64,000 nt of DNA, taken from positions 492 through 64,491 of the forward strand of contig DLGC01000017.1 of the NCBI GenBank assembly GCA_002482525.1, in the 5' to 3' direction. Positions within the stretch are counted from its first letter, which is position 1. The number at the start of each line of letters is the position of its first letter. Below, in pieces: positions 33,731 through 42,253 of this stretch. Both the position numbers and the translations under genes were made by a program. This DNA comes from Propionibacteriaceae bacterium UBA7704 (GTDB lineage: Bacteria > Actinomycetota > Actinomycetes > Propionibacteriales > Propionibacteriaceae). The notes below the pieces were generated by a model. It made no database searches. It saw nothing but the letters and a program-made list of their open reading frames with translations, and was not told the DNA's origin.

Positions 33731-33805
33731 CGCGCTGCGAGGTGCTCGCGGTCAGGCGGAACAGGCGCCCCTCTCGGCGGTCACTGGCTCCAGGCCAATG
33801 AGGGC

Positions 33806-34570
33806 CTAGGAGATGCGGGCGCCGCCTTCGAGGTAGAAGGTTTGCGACTCCTGTCGTGCCGACCAGGCCGCATGGAGGCGCCCTTGGGCAAAAGGTGCCA
33901 TGCGCGCGGCCGCGGCCGTCAGATCAAGCCAATGGACAGCCTCGATCTCGTGACCATCGGGCCGCAGCAGGTCGGGATCGGTGAGGGTTCCGGCGTCGAA
34001 GATGAGCTCCACGGCGTCCTCCCAGCCGAGATAGGGAACCAGCCAATCCACGACGAGCAGGCGCCCGACCTCGACGGTGTGGTCGAGCTCCTCCCTGACT
34101 TCACGGAGCAGCCCGTCGCGGGGACTCTCACCGATTTCGAGAATGCCGCCAGGTAGTTCGAAGTCGGGCTTGAAAGTGGTCTGCAGGATGCAGACTCGAT
34201 CCTGGGAATCGGTCAGCAGTAGGTGGGCGATCACCCGTTTGCGGGCGGTGACGGAGTTCATCACCGCGGTGAATGCTTCGCGACCGTCGATGGGGTCCGA
34301 ACGCAACAGCGAATAGCACCACTCGTCGGCCAGGCCCACAGCGGTGCGACGCCGAGCTCGCGCGACGCCGTCGAGGCGAAAGCCGGCCTGGTGCAGTGCT
34401 CGGCGATAGTCGCGGTTCGGGGCGGTCACATACATCTCGACGCGGTGCACCTCGGGATCGGCCAGCGCTGCGTCGCGGGCAGCCTGGACTGCGGCAGCGG
34501 CCTCAGCCCCCGACCGCGCTGGGTCGAGCGCGACGACGGCAACGCCGTCGGTGATGGTGATGGGCAACAC
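33806..34570 (-). CDS. Nudix hydrolase with N-terminal partial GNAT-like domain
   Basis: 254 residues. The C-terminal domain (about 100-250) has a Nudix box, G-I-L-E-I-G-E followed by REVREEL, about residues 141-163; the last glycine of the consensus is replaced (EELDH). It would hydrolyse a nucleoside-diphosphate-linked compound with Mg2+. The first 95 residues look like the C-terminal half of a GNAT acetyltransferase: EVHRVEMYVTAPNRDYRRALHQ, split here as VEMYVTAPNRDYRRAL and AGFRLDGVARAR. The Q/R-x-x-G-x-G/A acetyl-CoA loop is missing. GTG start five bases after the glgB stop, so probably the end of the glg operon. Confidence 0.8.
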   Translation of the reverse strand: MLPITITDGVAVVALDPARSGAEAAAAVQAARDAALADPEVHRVEMYVTAPNRDYRRALHQAGFRLDGVARARRRTAVGLADEWCYSLLRSDPIDGREAFTAVMNSVTARKRVIAHLLLTDSQDRVCILQTTFKPDFELPGGILEIGESPRDGLLREVREELDHTVEVGRLLVVDWLVPYLGWEDAVELIFDAGTLTDPDLLRPDGHEIEAVHWLDLTAAAARMAPFAQGRLHAAWSARQESQTFYLEGGARIS

Positions 34571-34575
34571 CGGGA

Positions 34576-36477
34576 TCAGGATTGGTCGGGATCGTGACGC
34601 AGGTAGACCGCACCCAACGGCGGGACCACCACGGTCGCGCTGGCCGGGAAACCCTGATGGGGCCGATCAACAGCGACGACCCGTCCGAGATTGCCGAAGT
34701 TGTCGGTGCCGTTGTAAACCCCGGCATCGGAATTGAGGATTTCGGTCCACACCCCGGACTCCGGCAGGCCGATGCGGTACTCGGTCCACGGCTCGGAGGA
34801 GAAGTTGACGATCGCGGCAAGGTGATTGCCCGCAGTGTCGTTGCGGATCCAGGAGTAGGTGTTGGCGCCGGCGTCATCGGCGTTGATCCAGGCGAAGCCG
34901 GCGGGGGAGGAGTCCAGCTCCCACAGTGCCGGCGTGTGTCGATAGACGTCGTTGAGGTCCTTGAACAGTCGCTGCAGCCCGTGATGGCCCCAGAGATCGC
35001 TGACCCACCACTCCAGGCTCACCGCTTCGTTGAACTCGGTTCGCTGCCCGAACTCGCAGCCGGCGAAGATGAGTTTCTTGCCCGGGAAGGCCCACATGAA
35101 GGAATAGAAGGCCCGCAAGGTGGCGAACTGGCGCCAGGCGTCCTGCGGAACCTTGTTGATCATGGAACCCTTGCCGTGGACGACCTCGTCGTGCGAAATC
35201 GGCAGGATGAAGTTCTCTGAGAAGGCATAGACCATCGCGAAGGTCATCTCGTTGTGGTGGTACTGGCGGTGGATCGGCTCCAACTCCAGGTATCGCAACG
35301 AGTCGTTCATCCAACCCATATTCCATTTGAAGCCGAAACCGAGTCCGCCGGCGTCCACCGCGCGAGTCACGCCATCGAAGGAGGTGGATTCCTCCGCGAT
35401 CATGACCACTCCGGGGACCCGGTGATACAGGTGGGAGTTCACGTAGCGCAGGAAGTCGATTGCTTCCAGGTTTTCCCGACCGCCGTGAATATTGGGGACC
35501 CACTCTCCTTCGTTGCGGGAGTAGTCGAGGTAGAGCATTGAGGCGACTGCGTCGACACGCAGCGCGTCGACGTGGAATTCGGTCACCCAGTACAAGGCGT
35601 TCGAAACGAGGAAGGACTTCACCTCGTTGCGCCCGTAGTTGAAGATGTAGGTGCCCCAGTCCTTGTGTTCTCCCTGCCGCGGATCGGCGTGCTCGTACAA
35701 GGCGGTGCCGTCGAAGCGTCCGAGGGCCCATTCATCCTTCGGGAAGTGTCCGGGAACCCAATCCAGAATCACGCCGATTCCGGCCTGATGCAGTCGATCG
35801 ATCAAGTACCGCAACTCATCGGGGCGACCCAGTCGTGACTGGGGAGCGAAGTAGTTGGTTACCTGATAGCCCCAGCTCGGTTCATAGGGGTGCTCGGCCA
35901 CTGGCATGAACTCCACATGGGTGAAGCCGGCCCAGGTGACGTACTGCACCAGTTCATCGGCCAACTCGAGGTAGGTCTTGCCCTTGCGCCAGGAGCCGAG
36001 GTGCAACTCGTAGATGCTCATGGCCTCAGCGTGCGGCGTCGCGCTCGCGCGTCGCTGCATCCACGCGTCGTCGCTCCACGCGTACGCGCTGGTGTACACG
36101 ATGGACGAGTTCGCCGGGGCCTGCTCGGCGAAGAAGGCCATCGGGTCAACCTTCTCCCGCCAGATGCCGTCGGCGCCGAGTACGTTGAACTTGTACAAGG
36201 CGCCGTCGCTGACACCCTCGACGAACAGCACCCAGACTCCCGAGCCCGGAATCAGATGCATGGCGTCGCCGGTCCACCAGTTGAAATCGGCGTTGAGCCG
36301 TACCTCGCGGGCGTTTGGCGCCCACACCGCGAACCGCGTCCCTGTCACCTCACCGCGCTCGTCGTCGAAGACGGTGACAGGGTGGGCACCCAGGCGACGC
36401 CAGCACTCGGTGTCACCACCGTTGTGGAAACCTTCCAGATCCCAGCCGGTCAAGCCTGCAGAGGGGTCGTGCGCCAT
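34576..36477 (-). CDS. glgB: 1,4-alpha-glucan branching enzyme
   Basis: GH13 enzyme that creates alpha-1,6 branches. 633 residues: N-terminal CBM48 (about 20-130, GTRFAVWAPNAREVRL), TIM barrel with EFMPVAEHPYEPSWGYQ, nucleophile Asp in HVDALRVDAVASM, acid Glu in VVMIAEEST, third Asp in LPISHDEVVHGKGS, and a C-terminal beta domain. It lacks the extra N-terminal domain of longer GlgB forms. ATG 36477 with AGGA. In the GlgE pathway it branches the linear maltosyl product. Lies between the maltokinase and Nudix genes. Confidence 0.96.
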   Translation of the reverse strand: MAHDPSAGLTGWDLEGFHNGGDTECWRRLGAHPVTVFDDERGEVTGTRFAVWAPNAREVRLNADFNWWTGDAMHLIPGSGVWVLFVEGVSDGALYKFNVLGADGIWREKVDPMAFFAEQAPANSSIVYTSAYAWSDDAWMQRRASATPHAEAMSIYELHLGSWRKGKTYLELADELVQYVTWAGFTHVEFMPVAEHPYEPSWGYQVTNYFAPQSRLGRPDELRYLIDRLHQAGIGVILDWVPGHFPKDEWALGRFDGTALYEHADPRQGEHKDWGTYIFNYGRNEVKSFLVSNALYWVTEFHVDALRVDAVASMLYLDYSRNEGEWVPNIHGGRENLEAIDFLRYVNSHLYHRVPGVVMIAEESTSFDGVTRAVDAGGLGFGFKWNMGWMNDSLRYLELEPIHRQYHHNEMTFAMVYAFSENFILPISHDEVVHGKGSMINKVPQDAWRQFATLRAFYSFMWAFPGKKLIFAGCEFGQRTEFNEAVSLEWWVSDLWGHHGLQRLFKDLNDVYRHTPALWELDSSPAGFAWINADDAGANTYSWIRNDTAGNHLAAIVNFSSEPWTEYRIGLPESGVWTEILNSDAGVYNGTDNFGNLGRVVAVDRPHQGFPASATVVVPPLGAVYLRHDPDQS

Positions 36478-36496
36478 ATCAATTCCTAACGTCGGA

Positions 36497-37840
36497 TCAG
36501 GGCAGTGCCCTGGTCAGTTCATCTTGGACCGATTCCAGGGGAATGTGGACCCAATTCGGGCGGGATTGTGCTTCATAGCGGATCTCGTAGAGCGCCTTGT
36601 CCACGACATAGGCACGCAGTAGCTCGGCAGGCACCGCCGCAGCGCCGCAATACCCTTCAAGGAAGGCCCGACGAGTCGCGACGACCCAATGGTGCGCAGC
36701 GGTCGATCGCGGGTCGGCATGGGATTGCCGGGCGTATTCAAAGCTCCGCAGCGCACCGGCGACATCGCGCCACGGTGAATCCGGCGCCAGGCGTTCCGAG
36801 GCCGACTTCAGGGGTTCTCCCTCGAAGTCGATGATCACCCAACCGGCAGGGGAGCGACGATACAAGGCTTGGCCGAGGTGAAAGTCACCGTGGATCTGCG
36901 ACACGGCGACGGTGATATCGGAGATCGCTTCGAAGACCGGCCGAAGATCGGCGGCCATCCCGGCCACTTCGGGCACAGCAGCAGCCGTGGTCGTCAGCCG
37001 TGCGAGCATGGCATCAGCGAGGTCGCGTCCCGGGACGACACCGGAAACGGTCACCGGAGGGTCTGCATCCAGCCATGGTCCGGCCAGGGCGTGATGCATG
37101 GTGCGCAGTGCCCGTCCCAGCTCGAACGCACTGCTGCTGAAATCGGTCTGGTTGGCGCAGGAGGTGCAGGCCAACTGCCAGCCATCAGCGATGGCGTCGA
37201 TGTACTCCACGATGATGGCGGCTTGGCGCCCATCCTGGCCGCGCACCTCACCGTAGAGTTCGGGGGCGACACCGGTGTGAGCCAACCGCCGAAGCAGCAG
37301 CGCCTCCCGGTCGGGCGGCGGTGCGGGGCGTCGGAACAGCTTGAACAGAGCCTTCTCCCCGAGCTTGACGCTGGTATTGCTCTGCTCGACGGTGAGGCGA
37401 TGCGGAGAGAGTCCTCGCAGCTCGTCGGCCAAGGCCAGTGTGGCGAGGTACGCGGTGAAGGCGAGCTCATCACCGGTGGCATCGCTGAGGGTCAGCAAGC
37501 CCCAACCAGGTAGCTCTACGGGTACCGAGTCCGCGTCGAGTGATCCCGGTAGCTGGTGGCGGTAGGCCGAGATCGCGACGTAGTCTTCGGCGTCCCCGTC
37601 GGCGTAGCGGACCGTGATGGTCTCCGTGCGCACGGCAGGCCAGGATGGTGGTGGGACAGCCCAGGGTTCGGCAACGACCCGGACACCCTCGATCGCCCGC
37701 CCCTTGCCCGCGAACCAGCGGGTGGTGGGGAGGATCTTCCGCCAGGCCTGCTCGATGTTCAGCTCGTCACCGGGCCCAGGACATGCAGAATGTGCGCCGG
37801 AGTGGCCGGAGTGAGCCGGACGAAATTCCGCTCGCGCCAC
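36497..37840 (-). CDS. mak: Maltokinase
   Basis: ATP-dependent phosphorylation of maltose to maltose-1-phosphate, the donor for GlgE. Aminoglycoside-phosphotransferase-like fold: N-terminal ILPTTRWFAGKGRAIEG, VKLGEKALFKLFRR (ATP lysine), catalytic loop QIHGDFHLGQ and metal-binding VIIDFEGEP. The start is uncertain. The only conventional start is GTG 37840, which gives 447 residues and an 82-base overlap with glgE. But family-like sequence begins at LNIEQAWRKI, and CTG 37762 there overlaps the glgE TGA as CTGA, mimicking the ATGA couplings elsewhere in this window. The true protein may therefore start at 37762 (421 residues). Confidence 0.9.
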   Translation of the reverse strand: MARAEFRPAHSGHSGAHSACPGPGDELNIEQAWRKILPTTRWFAGKGRAIEGVRVVAEPWAVPPPSWPAVRTETITVRYADGDAEDYVAISAYRHQLPGSLDADSVPVELPGWGLLTLSDATGDELAFTAYLATLALADELRGLSPHRLTVEQSNTSVKLGEKALFKLFRRPAPPPDREALLLRRLAHTGVAPELYGEVRGQDGRQAAIIVEYIDAIADGWQLACTSCANQTDFSSSAFELGRALRTMHHALAGPWLDADPPVTVSGVVPGRDLADAMLARLTTTAAAVPEVAGMAADLRPVFEAISDITVAVSQIHGDFHLGQALYRRSPAGWVIIDFEGEPLKSASERLAPDSPWRDVAGALRSFEYARQSHADPRSTAAHHWVVATRRAFLEGYCGAAAVPAELLRAYVVDKALYEIRYEAQSRPNWVHIPLESVQDELTRALP

Positions 37841-39924
37841 AGGAACTCGTTGCCGGTGAGTTCGTCGCGTACCGCGATCGCTCCGGCGCCGATCCCGAAA
37901 TCGGCCAGGTCGACGACGACCTCGGTCTCCACGGTCTGGTCGGGGTCCAGGCTGCAGACGACGACCACGATGTCGGAACCGTCGGTCTTTGCGAAGGCGA
38001 GGATGCGATCGTGCGCGGCCTCCAAGAAGCGGATCTGCCGAAGCTGCTGCAACGCCGGATGATCGCGGCGAATCTCGTTCAGTCGACCGAGCAACAGATT
38101 GAGGTTGGGCTCGGCGTTGAAATCCCGGGGGCGGTATTCGTACTTCTCAGAGTGCAGATACTCCTCGCGTCCCGGCGCCAACGCTTCGTGTTCGAACAGC
38201 TCGAAACCGGAGTAGACGCCCCAGGCAGGCGAGCCCGTCGCGGCCAACACTGCGCGGATCGCGAAGATCGCAGGGTTGCCCGACTGCAGGTGGAGCGGGT
38301 TGATGTCCGGAGTGTTCACAAAGAAGTTCGGGCGGAAGAAGGTATCGCTCTCCGTGGCCAACTCGGTGAAGTACTCGGTGAGCTCGGACTTGGTGGTTCG
38401 CCAGGTGAAGTAGGTGTAGCTGGAGTGGAAGCCGACGCGTCCGAGGGCATGCATCATCTCCGGGGTGGTGAAGGCCTCGGCGAACAGCAGCACATCAGGA
38501 TCGATCAGACGCAGTTCACGGATCAGCCAGGCCCAGAACTGGACCGGCTTGGTGTGCGGATTGTCGACTCGGAAGATCTTGATGCCGTGTGAGATCCACA
38601 CCGTCAGCACGCGAAGCGCCTCGTGGTAGATCCCGGACGGATCGTTGTCGAAGTTGATCGGGTAGATGTCCTGGTACTTCTTGGGCGGATTCTCGGCATA
38701 GGCGATGGTGCCGTCCAGTCGAGTGGTGAACCACTCGGGGTGTGTGGCGACCCAGGGATGGTCCGGTGACGCCTGAAGCGCGAAATCCAGGGCGATCTCG
38801 ATACCCAGGGAGGCGGCCTTGGCTACGAACCGATCGAAGGCGTCCCAATCTCCCAAGTCGGGGTGGATGGCGTCGTGTCCACCGGCGGCGGAGCCTATGG
38901 CCCACGGCGATCCCGGATCGCCCGGCGCAGGCTTGAGCGAGTTGTTGCGGCCCTTGCGGAAAGCGGTGCCGATGGGGTGGATCGGCGGCAGGTAGACGAC
39001 GTCGAAGCCCATCGCTGCCACCTCTTCGAGCCGGGCGTGGCAGGTGTCGAAAGTTCCGGAAGTCCACTTCTTGGTCTTGGGATGATAGGTCGCACCGATC
39101 GAGCGCGGGAAGAACTCGTACCAACTTGCGGCCAAGGCCCGAGCCCGGTCGACGAAGATCGGATAGTCCGGGCTGGGGGAGATCAGCTCGCGCGGGCCGT
39201 ACTTGCTCATCGCCACGCGTACGCCGCCGGCGTTGACGATCTCCAACAGATCTGCGGCGGGGCGTTCGGGAAGCAACCCGATGGCGGTGGCCCGCAGCAC
39301 CGAGGCCTGAACCGAATCACCAGCGTGCTCGGCGGCTTGGGCGGCGCGCTCCAGCAGTTGTGCGCCCTCGAGGCAGACCAACTCGGCATCGACCGCAGCA
39401 GACAGCTTGGCGTGGGCATTGTGTTGCCAGGTGGCCCAGGGATCCGACCAGCCTTCCACGCGGAAATGCCACTCGCCGCGCTGGTCCAGTCGTACCCAGG
39501 CCTCCCAAGGATCCAAACCGCGAGGCTCGACGGCGATCATGGCCTGCTGGTGAGTGGTGCCGTCGGGCGCGGTGAGGATCACCGAGGCGTTGACCGCGTC
39601 GTGTCCTTCGCGGAAGACCTTCGCCCGGATGGGAACCAACTCGCCGACAACGGCTTTGGCCGGATACACCCCGCCCTCGACAACCGGTGAGACGCCGCGC
39701 ACACAGATACGGCCGAAACCATGGGGGAGGACGCCGGTTGGATCCAGATCGAGGACCGGGGAAGGGCTCGGCTTCGCAGCTGCGGCGATCGGTTTGCTCA
39801 CGTCGGGGCCGGTGACGGTGCGGGTCGTGGAGGTGCGGCCGGCGGCGGCTCGACCGGAAGCGGCCGGCCGGCCGCCTTTGGCCGGAGCCTTCCGTTTGCG
39901 GGGCACCGGGGTGTTCTCGCTCAC
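37759..39924 (-). CDS. glgE: Alpha-1,4-glucan:maltose-1-phosphate maltosyltransferase
   Basis: Extends alpha-glucan with maltosyl units from maltose-1-phosphate (GH13_3). 721 residues from GTG 39924. A basic, low-complexity N-terminus of about 60 residues (PRKRKAPAKGG) is followed by the carbohydrate-binding N-domain, a helical insert, then the barrel with the nucleophile D454 in FRVDNPHTKP and the acid E483 in LLFAEAFTTP; the 29-residue spacing matches characterised GlgE. A good promoter (TCGACA, 16 bases, TAGGTT) lies just upstream, with the -10 seven bases before the start, so the mRNA should be leaderless. GlgE is absent from humans and essential in some mycobacteria. Confidence 0.96.
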   Translation of the reverse strand: MSENTPVPRKRKAPAKGGRPAASGRAAAGRTSTTRTVTGPDVSKPIAAAAKPSPSPVLDLDPTGVLPHGFGRICVRGVSPVVEGGVYPAKAVVGELVPIRAKVFREGHDAVNASVILTAPDGTTHQQAMIAVEPRGLDPWEAWVRLDQRGEWHFRVEGWSDPWATWQHNAHAKLSAAVDAELVCLEGAQLLERAAQAAEHAGDSVQASVLRATAIGLLPERPAADLLEIVNAGGVRVAMSKYGPRELISPSPDYPIFVDRARALAASWYEFFPRSIGATYHPKTKKWTSGTFDTCHARLEEVAAMGFDVVYLPPIHPIGTAFRKGRNNSLKPAPGDPGSPWAIGSAAGGHDAIHPDLGDWDAFDRFVAKAASLGIEIALDFALQASPDHPWVATHPEWFTTRLDGTIAYAENPPKKYQDIYPINFDNDPSGIYHEALRVLTVWISHGIKIFRVDNPHTKPVQFWAWLIRELRLIDPDVLLFAEAFTTPEMMHALGRVGFHSSYTYFTWRTTKSELTEYFTELATESDTFFRPNFFVNTPDINPLHLQSGNPAIFAIRAVLAATGSPAWGVYSGFELFEHEALAPGREEYLHSEKYEYRPRDFNAEPNLNLLLGRLNEIRRDHPALQQLRQIRFLEAAHDRILAFAKTDGSDIVVVVCSLDPDQTVETEVVVDLADFGIGAGAIAVRDELTGNEFLWRERNFVRLTPATPAHILHVLGPVTS

Positions 39925-39931
39925 GACCCCC

Positions 39932-39959
39932 AACCTATCGCCTGCGAGCGCTATGTCGA
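39932..39959 (-). promoter_or_regulatory. Promoter of glgE (leaderless)
   Basis: On the minus strand: -35 TCGACA (39959-39954), a 16-base spacer and -10 TAGGTT (39937-39932), then seven bases to the GTG at 39924. Only one mismatch to the -35 consensus. It falls in the 42-base gap between glgX and glgE, so glgE-mak-glgB can be expressed apart from glgX. Confidence 0.75.
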
Positions 39960-39966
39960 GGACGCT

Positions 39967-42075
39967 CTACGCACCTGTTGGCGCGGTGGAGACCGGCAGC
40001 GCAACCGAATACGCCGCGACGGTGCGTCCGGGCAGTGTGACGGTGTCCCCCGGAGCGTGTTCGGCATCAGAGAGCTCGCCCGGCACGCCGGTGCTGAGGA
40101 TCAACGCCAAACGCTCGGCATACTCCGGCCCGGGCAGCGTCACCTCGACCGGATCGTGACCGCCATGAACGTAGAAAAGCACGGCTTGGTCGGGGTCGCT
40201 GAGATACAAGCCCAGCAGGGTGCGCTGCGGGTCGCGCCACTGGTCTTCGGTGAGCTCGGTCCCGGTCTCGGCCAGCCAACTCACGCCAGGGCGTCCCAAG
40301 CCGACGCCGCGGGCGTCGACCACTTCACCGGGGACCCGCCAGTTCGGCGAGCGCAGCAGCGGATAGTCCCGACGTAGCTGCAGTAAGTCGCGGGTCAGGT
40401 CGGTGAGTTGTTGCCAATCCGCCTCGACGGTCCAGTTCACCCAGGACAGCGGCGAATCCTGACAGTAGGCGTTGTTGTTGCCGTCTTGACTACGCCCGAA
40501 TTCGTCGCCGGCGGTGATCATCGGGATGCCGGCCGAAAGCAGCAAGGTGGCCATGATGCCGCGAGCGGTGCGTTGTCGGGCTGCGTTGACCTGCGGGTCG
40601 TCGGTCTCGCCTTCGACACCGTGGTTCCAGGAATGATTGTCGTTGCTGCCGTCGGCGTTGTTCTCTGCGTTGTCCTCGTTGTGCTTGGTGTCGTAACTGA
40701 CCAGGTCACGCAAAGTGAACCCGTCGTGGGACGTGACGAAGTTCACCGAGGCGGTTGCCGGACGGCCAGCATGATCGAAGACATCCGAGGAGCCGGACAG
40801 TCTGGTAGCCAATTCGCCGACACCGTGGGTGGCGCCGCGCCAATAGTCACGCACATAGTTGCGGAACCGGTCGTTCCACTCGCTCCAGTGCGGGCCCCAG
40901 CGTCCGACCTGGTAGCCGAAGGGGCCCAGATCCCAGGGCTCAGCGATCATCACCTTGTCGGCCAGGACGGGATCGGCGGCGATGAGTTCCTTGAACTGGT
41001 GCGCCTGATCGACGTGGTGCTGTCGATCTCGGATGACCGTGGTGGCGAGATCGAATCGAAATCCGTCAACCCCCATGTCAGTGACCCAGTAGCGCAGCGA
41101 ATCCAGGACGAGCTTGAGCACCCCAGGAGAGGAGGTGTCCACGGAGTTGCCGCAGCCGGTGACGTCGTAGTCGTTGAGCCGGTCGTCGGTGAGCCGATAG
41201 TAGGCGGCATGATCGATGCCCCGGAAGCACAGCGTCGGGCCTTCGTGGCCGCCTTCGCCGGTGTGGTTGTAGACCACATCGAGTAATACCGCGATACCCG
41301 CCTCATGCAATGCGCTCACCATGGTCTTGAACTCGGTCACCTGCTCGCCGCGGCTTCCGGTGCTGGCGTAGTGGGCGTGGGGGGCGAAGTAGCCCAGGGT
41401 GTTGTAGCCCCAGTAGTTGACCAATCCCTTGCCGACGACGAAGGGCTCGGAGACGAAATGCTGCACGGGCAGCAGTTCTACGGCGTTGACCCCCAGCTCA
41501 GCCAAGTAGTCGATGACCGCTGGGTATGCCAGGCCGGCGTAGCTGCCGCGCAAGTGCTCGGGGACTGCCGGGTGCATCCGAGTGAAGCCCCGCAAATGGG
41601 TCTCATAGATGACCAAATCCGCCAGCGGCTTCGGATGCGCCAGCGGTACCGGCGGCTCGGATTCAGCGACCACGACACTCAACGGCACGGAGCCGGCGGA
41701 GTCTGTCGGATCGAGATCGAAATTGGACTCGGTGGTGTGATCGGTGATGGGTCCGGCGTAATCAACGCCACCGGTGATCGCTCGCGCATAGGGGTCCAGC
41801 AGCAGCCGGGCCGGATTGAACCGCTGACCGGTCTGCGGATCCCAGGCGCCGTGGACGCGAAAGCCATACCGCTGGCCGGCTTCGACCTGAGCGACCCAGC
41901 CGTGCCATACGCCATCGGGCCCGCGGCTGAGGTCGATATTGGCCTGCTCGCCGTCGTCGTCAACGAGGGCCAACTCGACTCGGGTGGCGCGCGGCGCCCA
42001 CAGCGAGAAGCTGGCCCCGCCGTTCTCCAGGCGCGCTCCGAGAACGGCCTCGGGTGCCGGGTTCGGCTCGATCAT
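39967..42075 (-). CDS. glgX: Glycogen debranching enzyme GlgX
   Basis: GH13_11 isoamylase-type enzyme that cuts alpha-1,6 branches of limit dextrin. 702 residues: N-terminal CBM48 (about 10-110, GASFSLWAPRATRVEL), barrel with ELLPVQHF, DVVYNHTGEGG, nucleophile in GVDGFRFDLAT, acid in KVMIAEPWD, and NFVTSHDGFTLRDLVSY. ATG 42075 with AAAAGG upstream. The open frame runs back past 42.6 kb, but that part is antisense to mnmA and has no homology. First gene of the minus-strand glg cluster. Confidence 0.94.
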   Translation of the reverse strand: MIEPNPAPEAVLGARLENGGASFSLWAPRATRVELALVDDDGEQANIDLSRGPDGVWHGWVAQVEAGQRYGFRVHGAWDPQTGQRFNPARLLLDPYARAITGGVDYAGPITDHTTESNFDLDPTDSAGSVPLSVVVAESEPPVPLAHPKPLADLVIYETHLRGFTRMHPAVPEHLRGSYAGLAYPAVIDYLAELGVNAVELLPVQHFVSEPFVVGKGLVNYWGYNTLGYFAPHAHYASTGSRGEQVTEFKTMVSALHEAGIAVLLDVVYNHTGEGGHEGPTLCFRGIDHAAYYRLTDDRLNDYDVTGCGNSVDTSSPGVLKLVLDSLRYWVTDMGVDGFRFDLATTVIRDRQHHVDQAHQFKELIAADPVLADKVMIAEPWDLGPFGYQVGRWGPHWSEWNDRFRNYVRDYWRGATHGVGELATRLSGSSDVFDHAGRPATASVNFVTSHDGFTLRDLVSYDTKHNEDNAENNADGSNDNHSWNHGVEGETDDPQVNAARQRTARGIMATLLLSAGIPMITAGDEFGRSQDGNNNAYCQDSPLSWVNWTVEADWQQLTDLTRDLLQLRRDYPLLRSPNWRVPGEVVDARGVGLGRPGVSWLAETGTELTEDQWRDPQRTLLGLYLSDPDQAVLFYVHGGHDPVEVTLPGPEYAERLALILSTGVPGELSDAEHAPGDTVTLPGRTVAAYSVALPVSTAPTGA

Positions 42076-42116
42076 GTACTGCCTTTTGGGTTGTGAGAGT
42101 GTGCCTAGTGTGGACC

Positions 42117-42224
42117 ATGAAACCCGCCTCGCCGAAACCGAAGCTGGGTTCTGAGCGGGGACTGGCGCGCAGCCGGCCCGGGCGCTATGCATCGCGGCAG
42201 CCGGTACACCCCTCGGCTCGGTAG
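42117..42224 (+). CDS. Possible leaderless 35-residue basic peptide
   Basis: ATG 42117 opens a 36-codon frame ending at the TAG of 42222-42224. The peptide starts MKPASPKPKLGSERG and is rich in Lys, Arg and Pro. A TAGTGT box at 42106-42111 ends five bases before the ATG, close to the leaderless spacing seen elsewhere in the window. It lies in the divergent gap between glgX and mnmA. Coding evidence is thin; it may only be part of the mnmA leader region. Confidence 0.25.
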   Translation: MKPASPKPKLGSERGLARSRPGRYASRQPVHPSAR

Positions 42225-42227
42225 ACT
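42222..42227 (+). promoter_or_regulatory. -10 box for mnmA
   Basis: TAGACT, the same hexamer as before the XRE regulator, with no clear -35. Transcription would start near 42234, giving a 20-nt leader containing GGAAAGGG as Shine-Dalgarno for the ATG at 42254. Confidence 0.5.
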
Positions 42228-42253
42228 CCTTCGAGCATACGGAAAGGGTAGTC

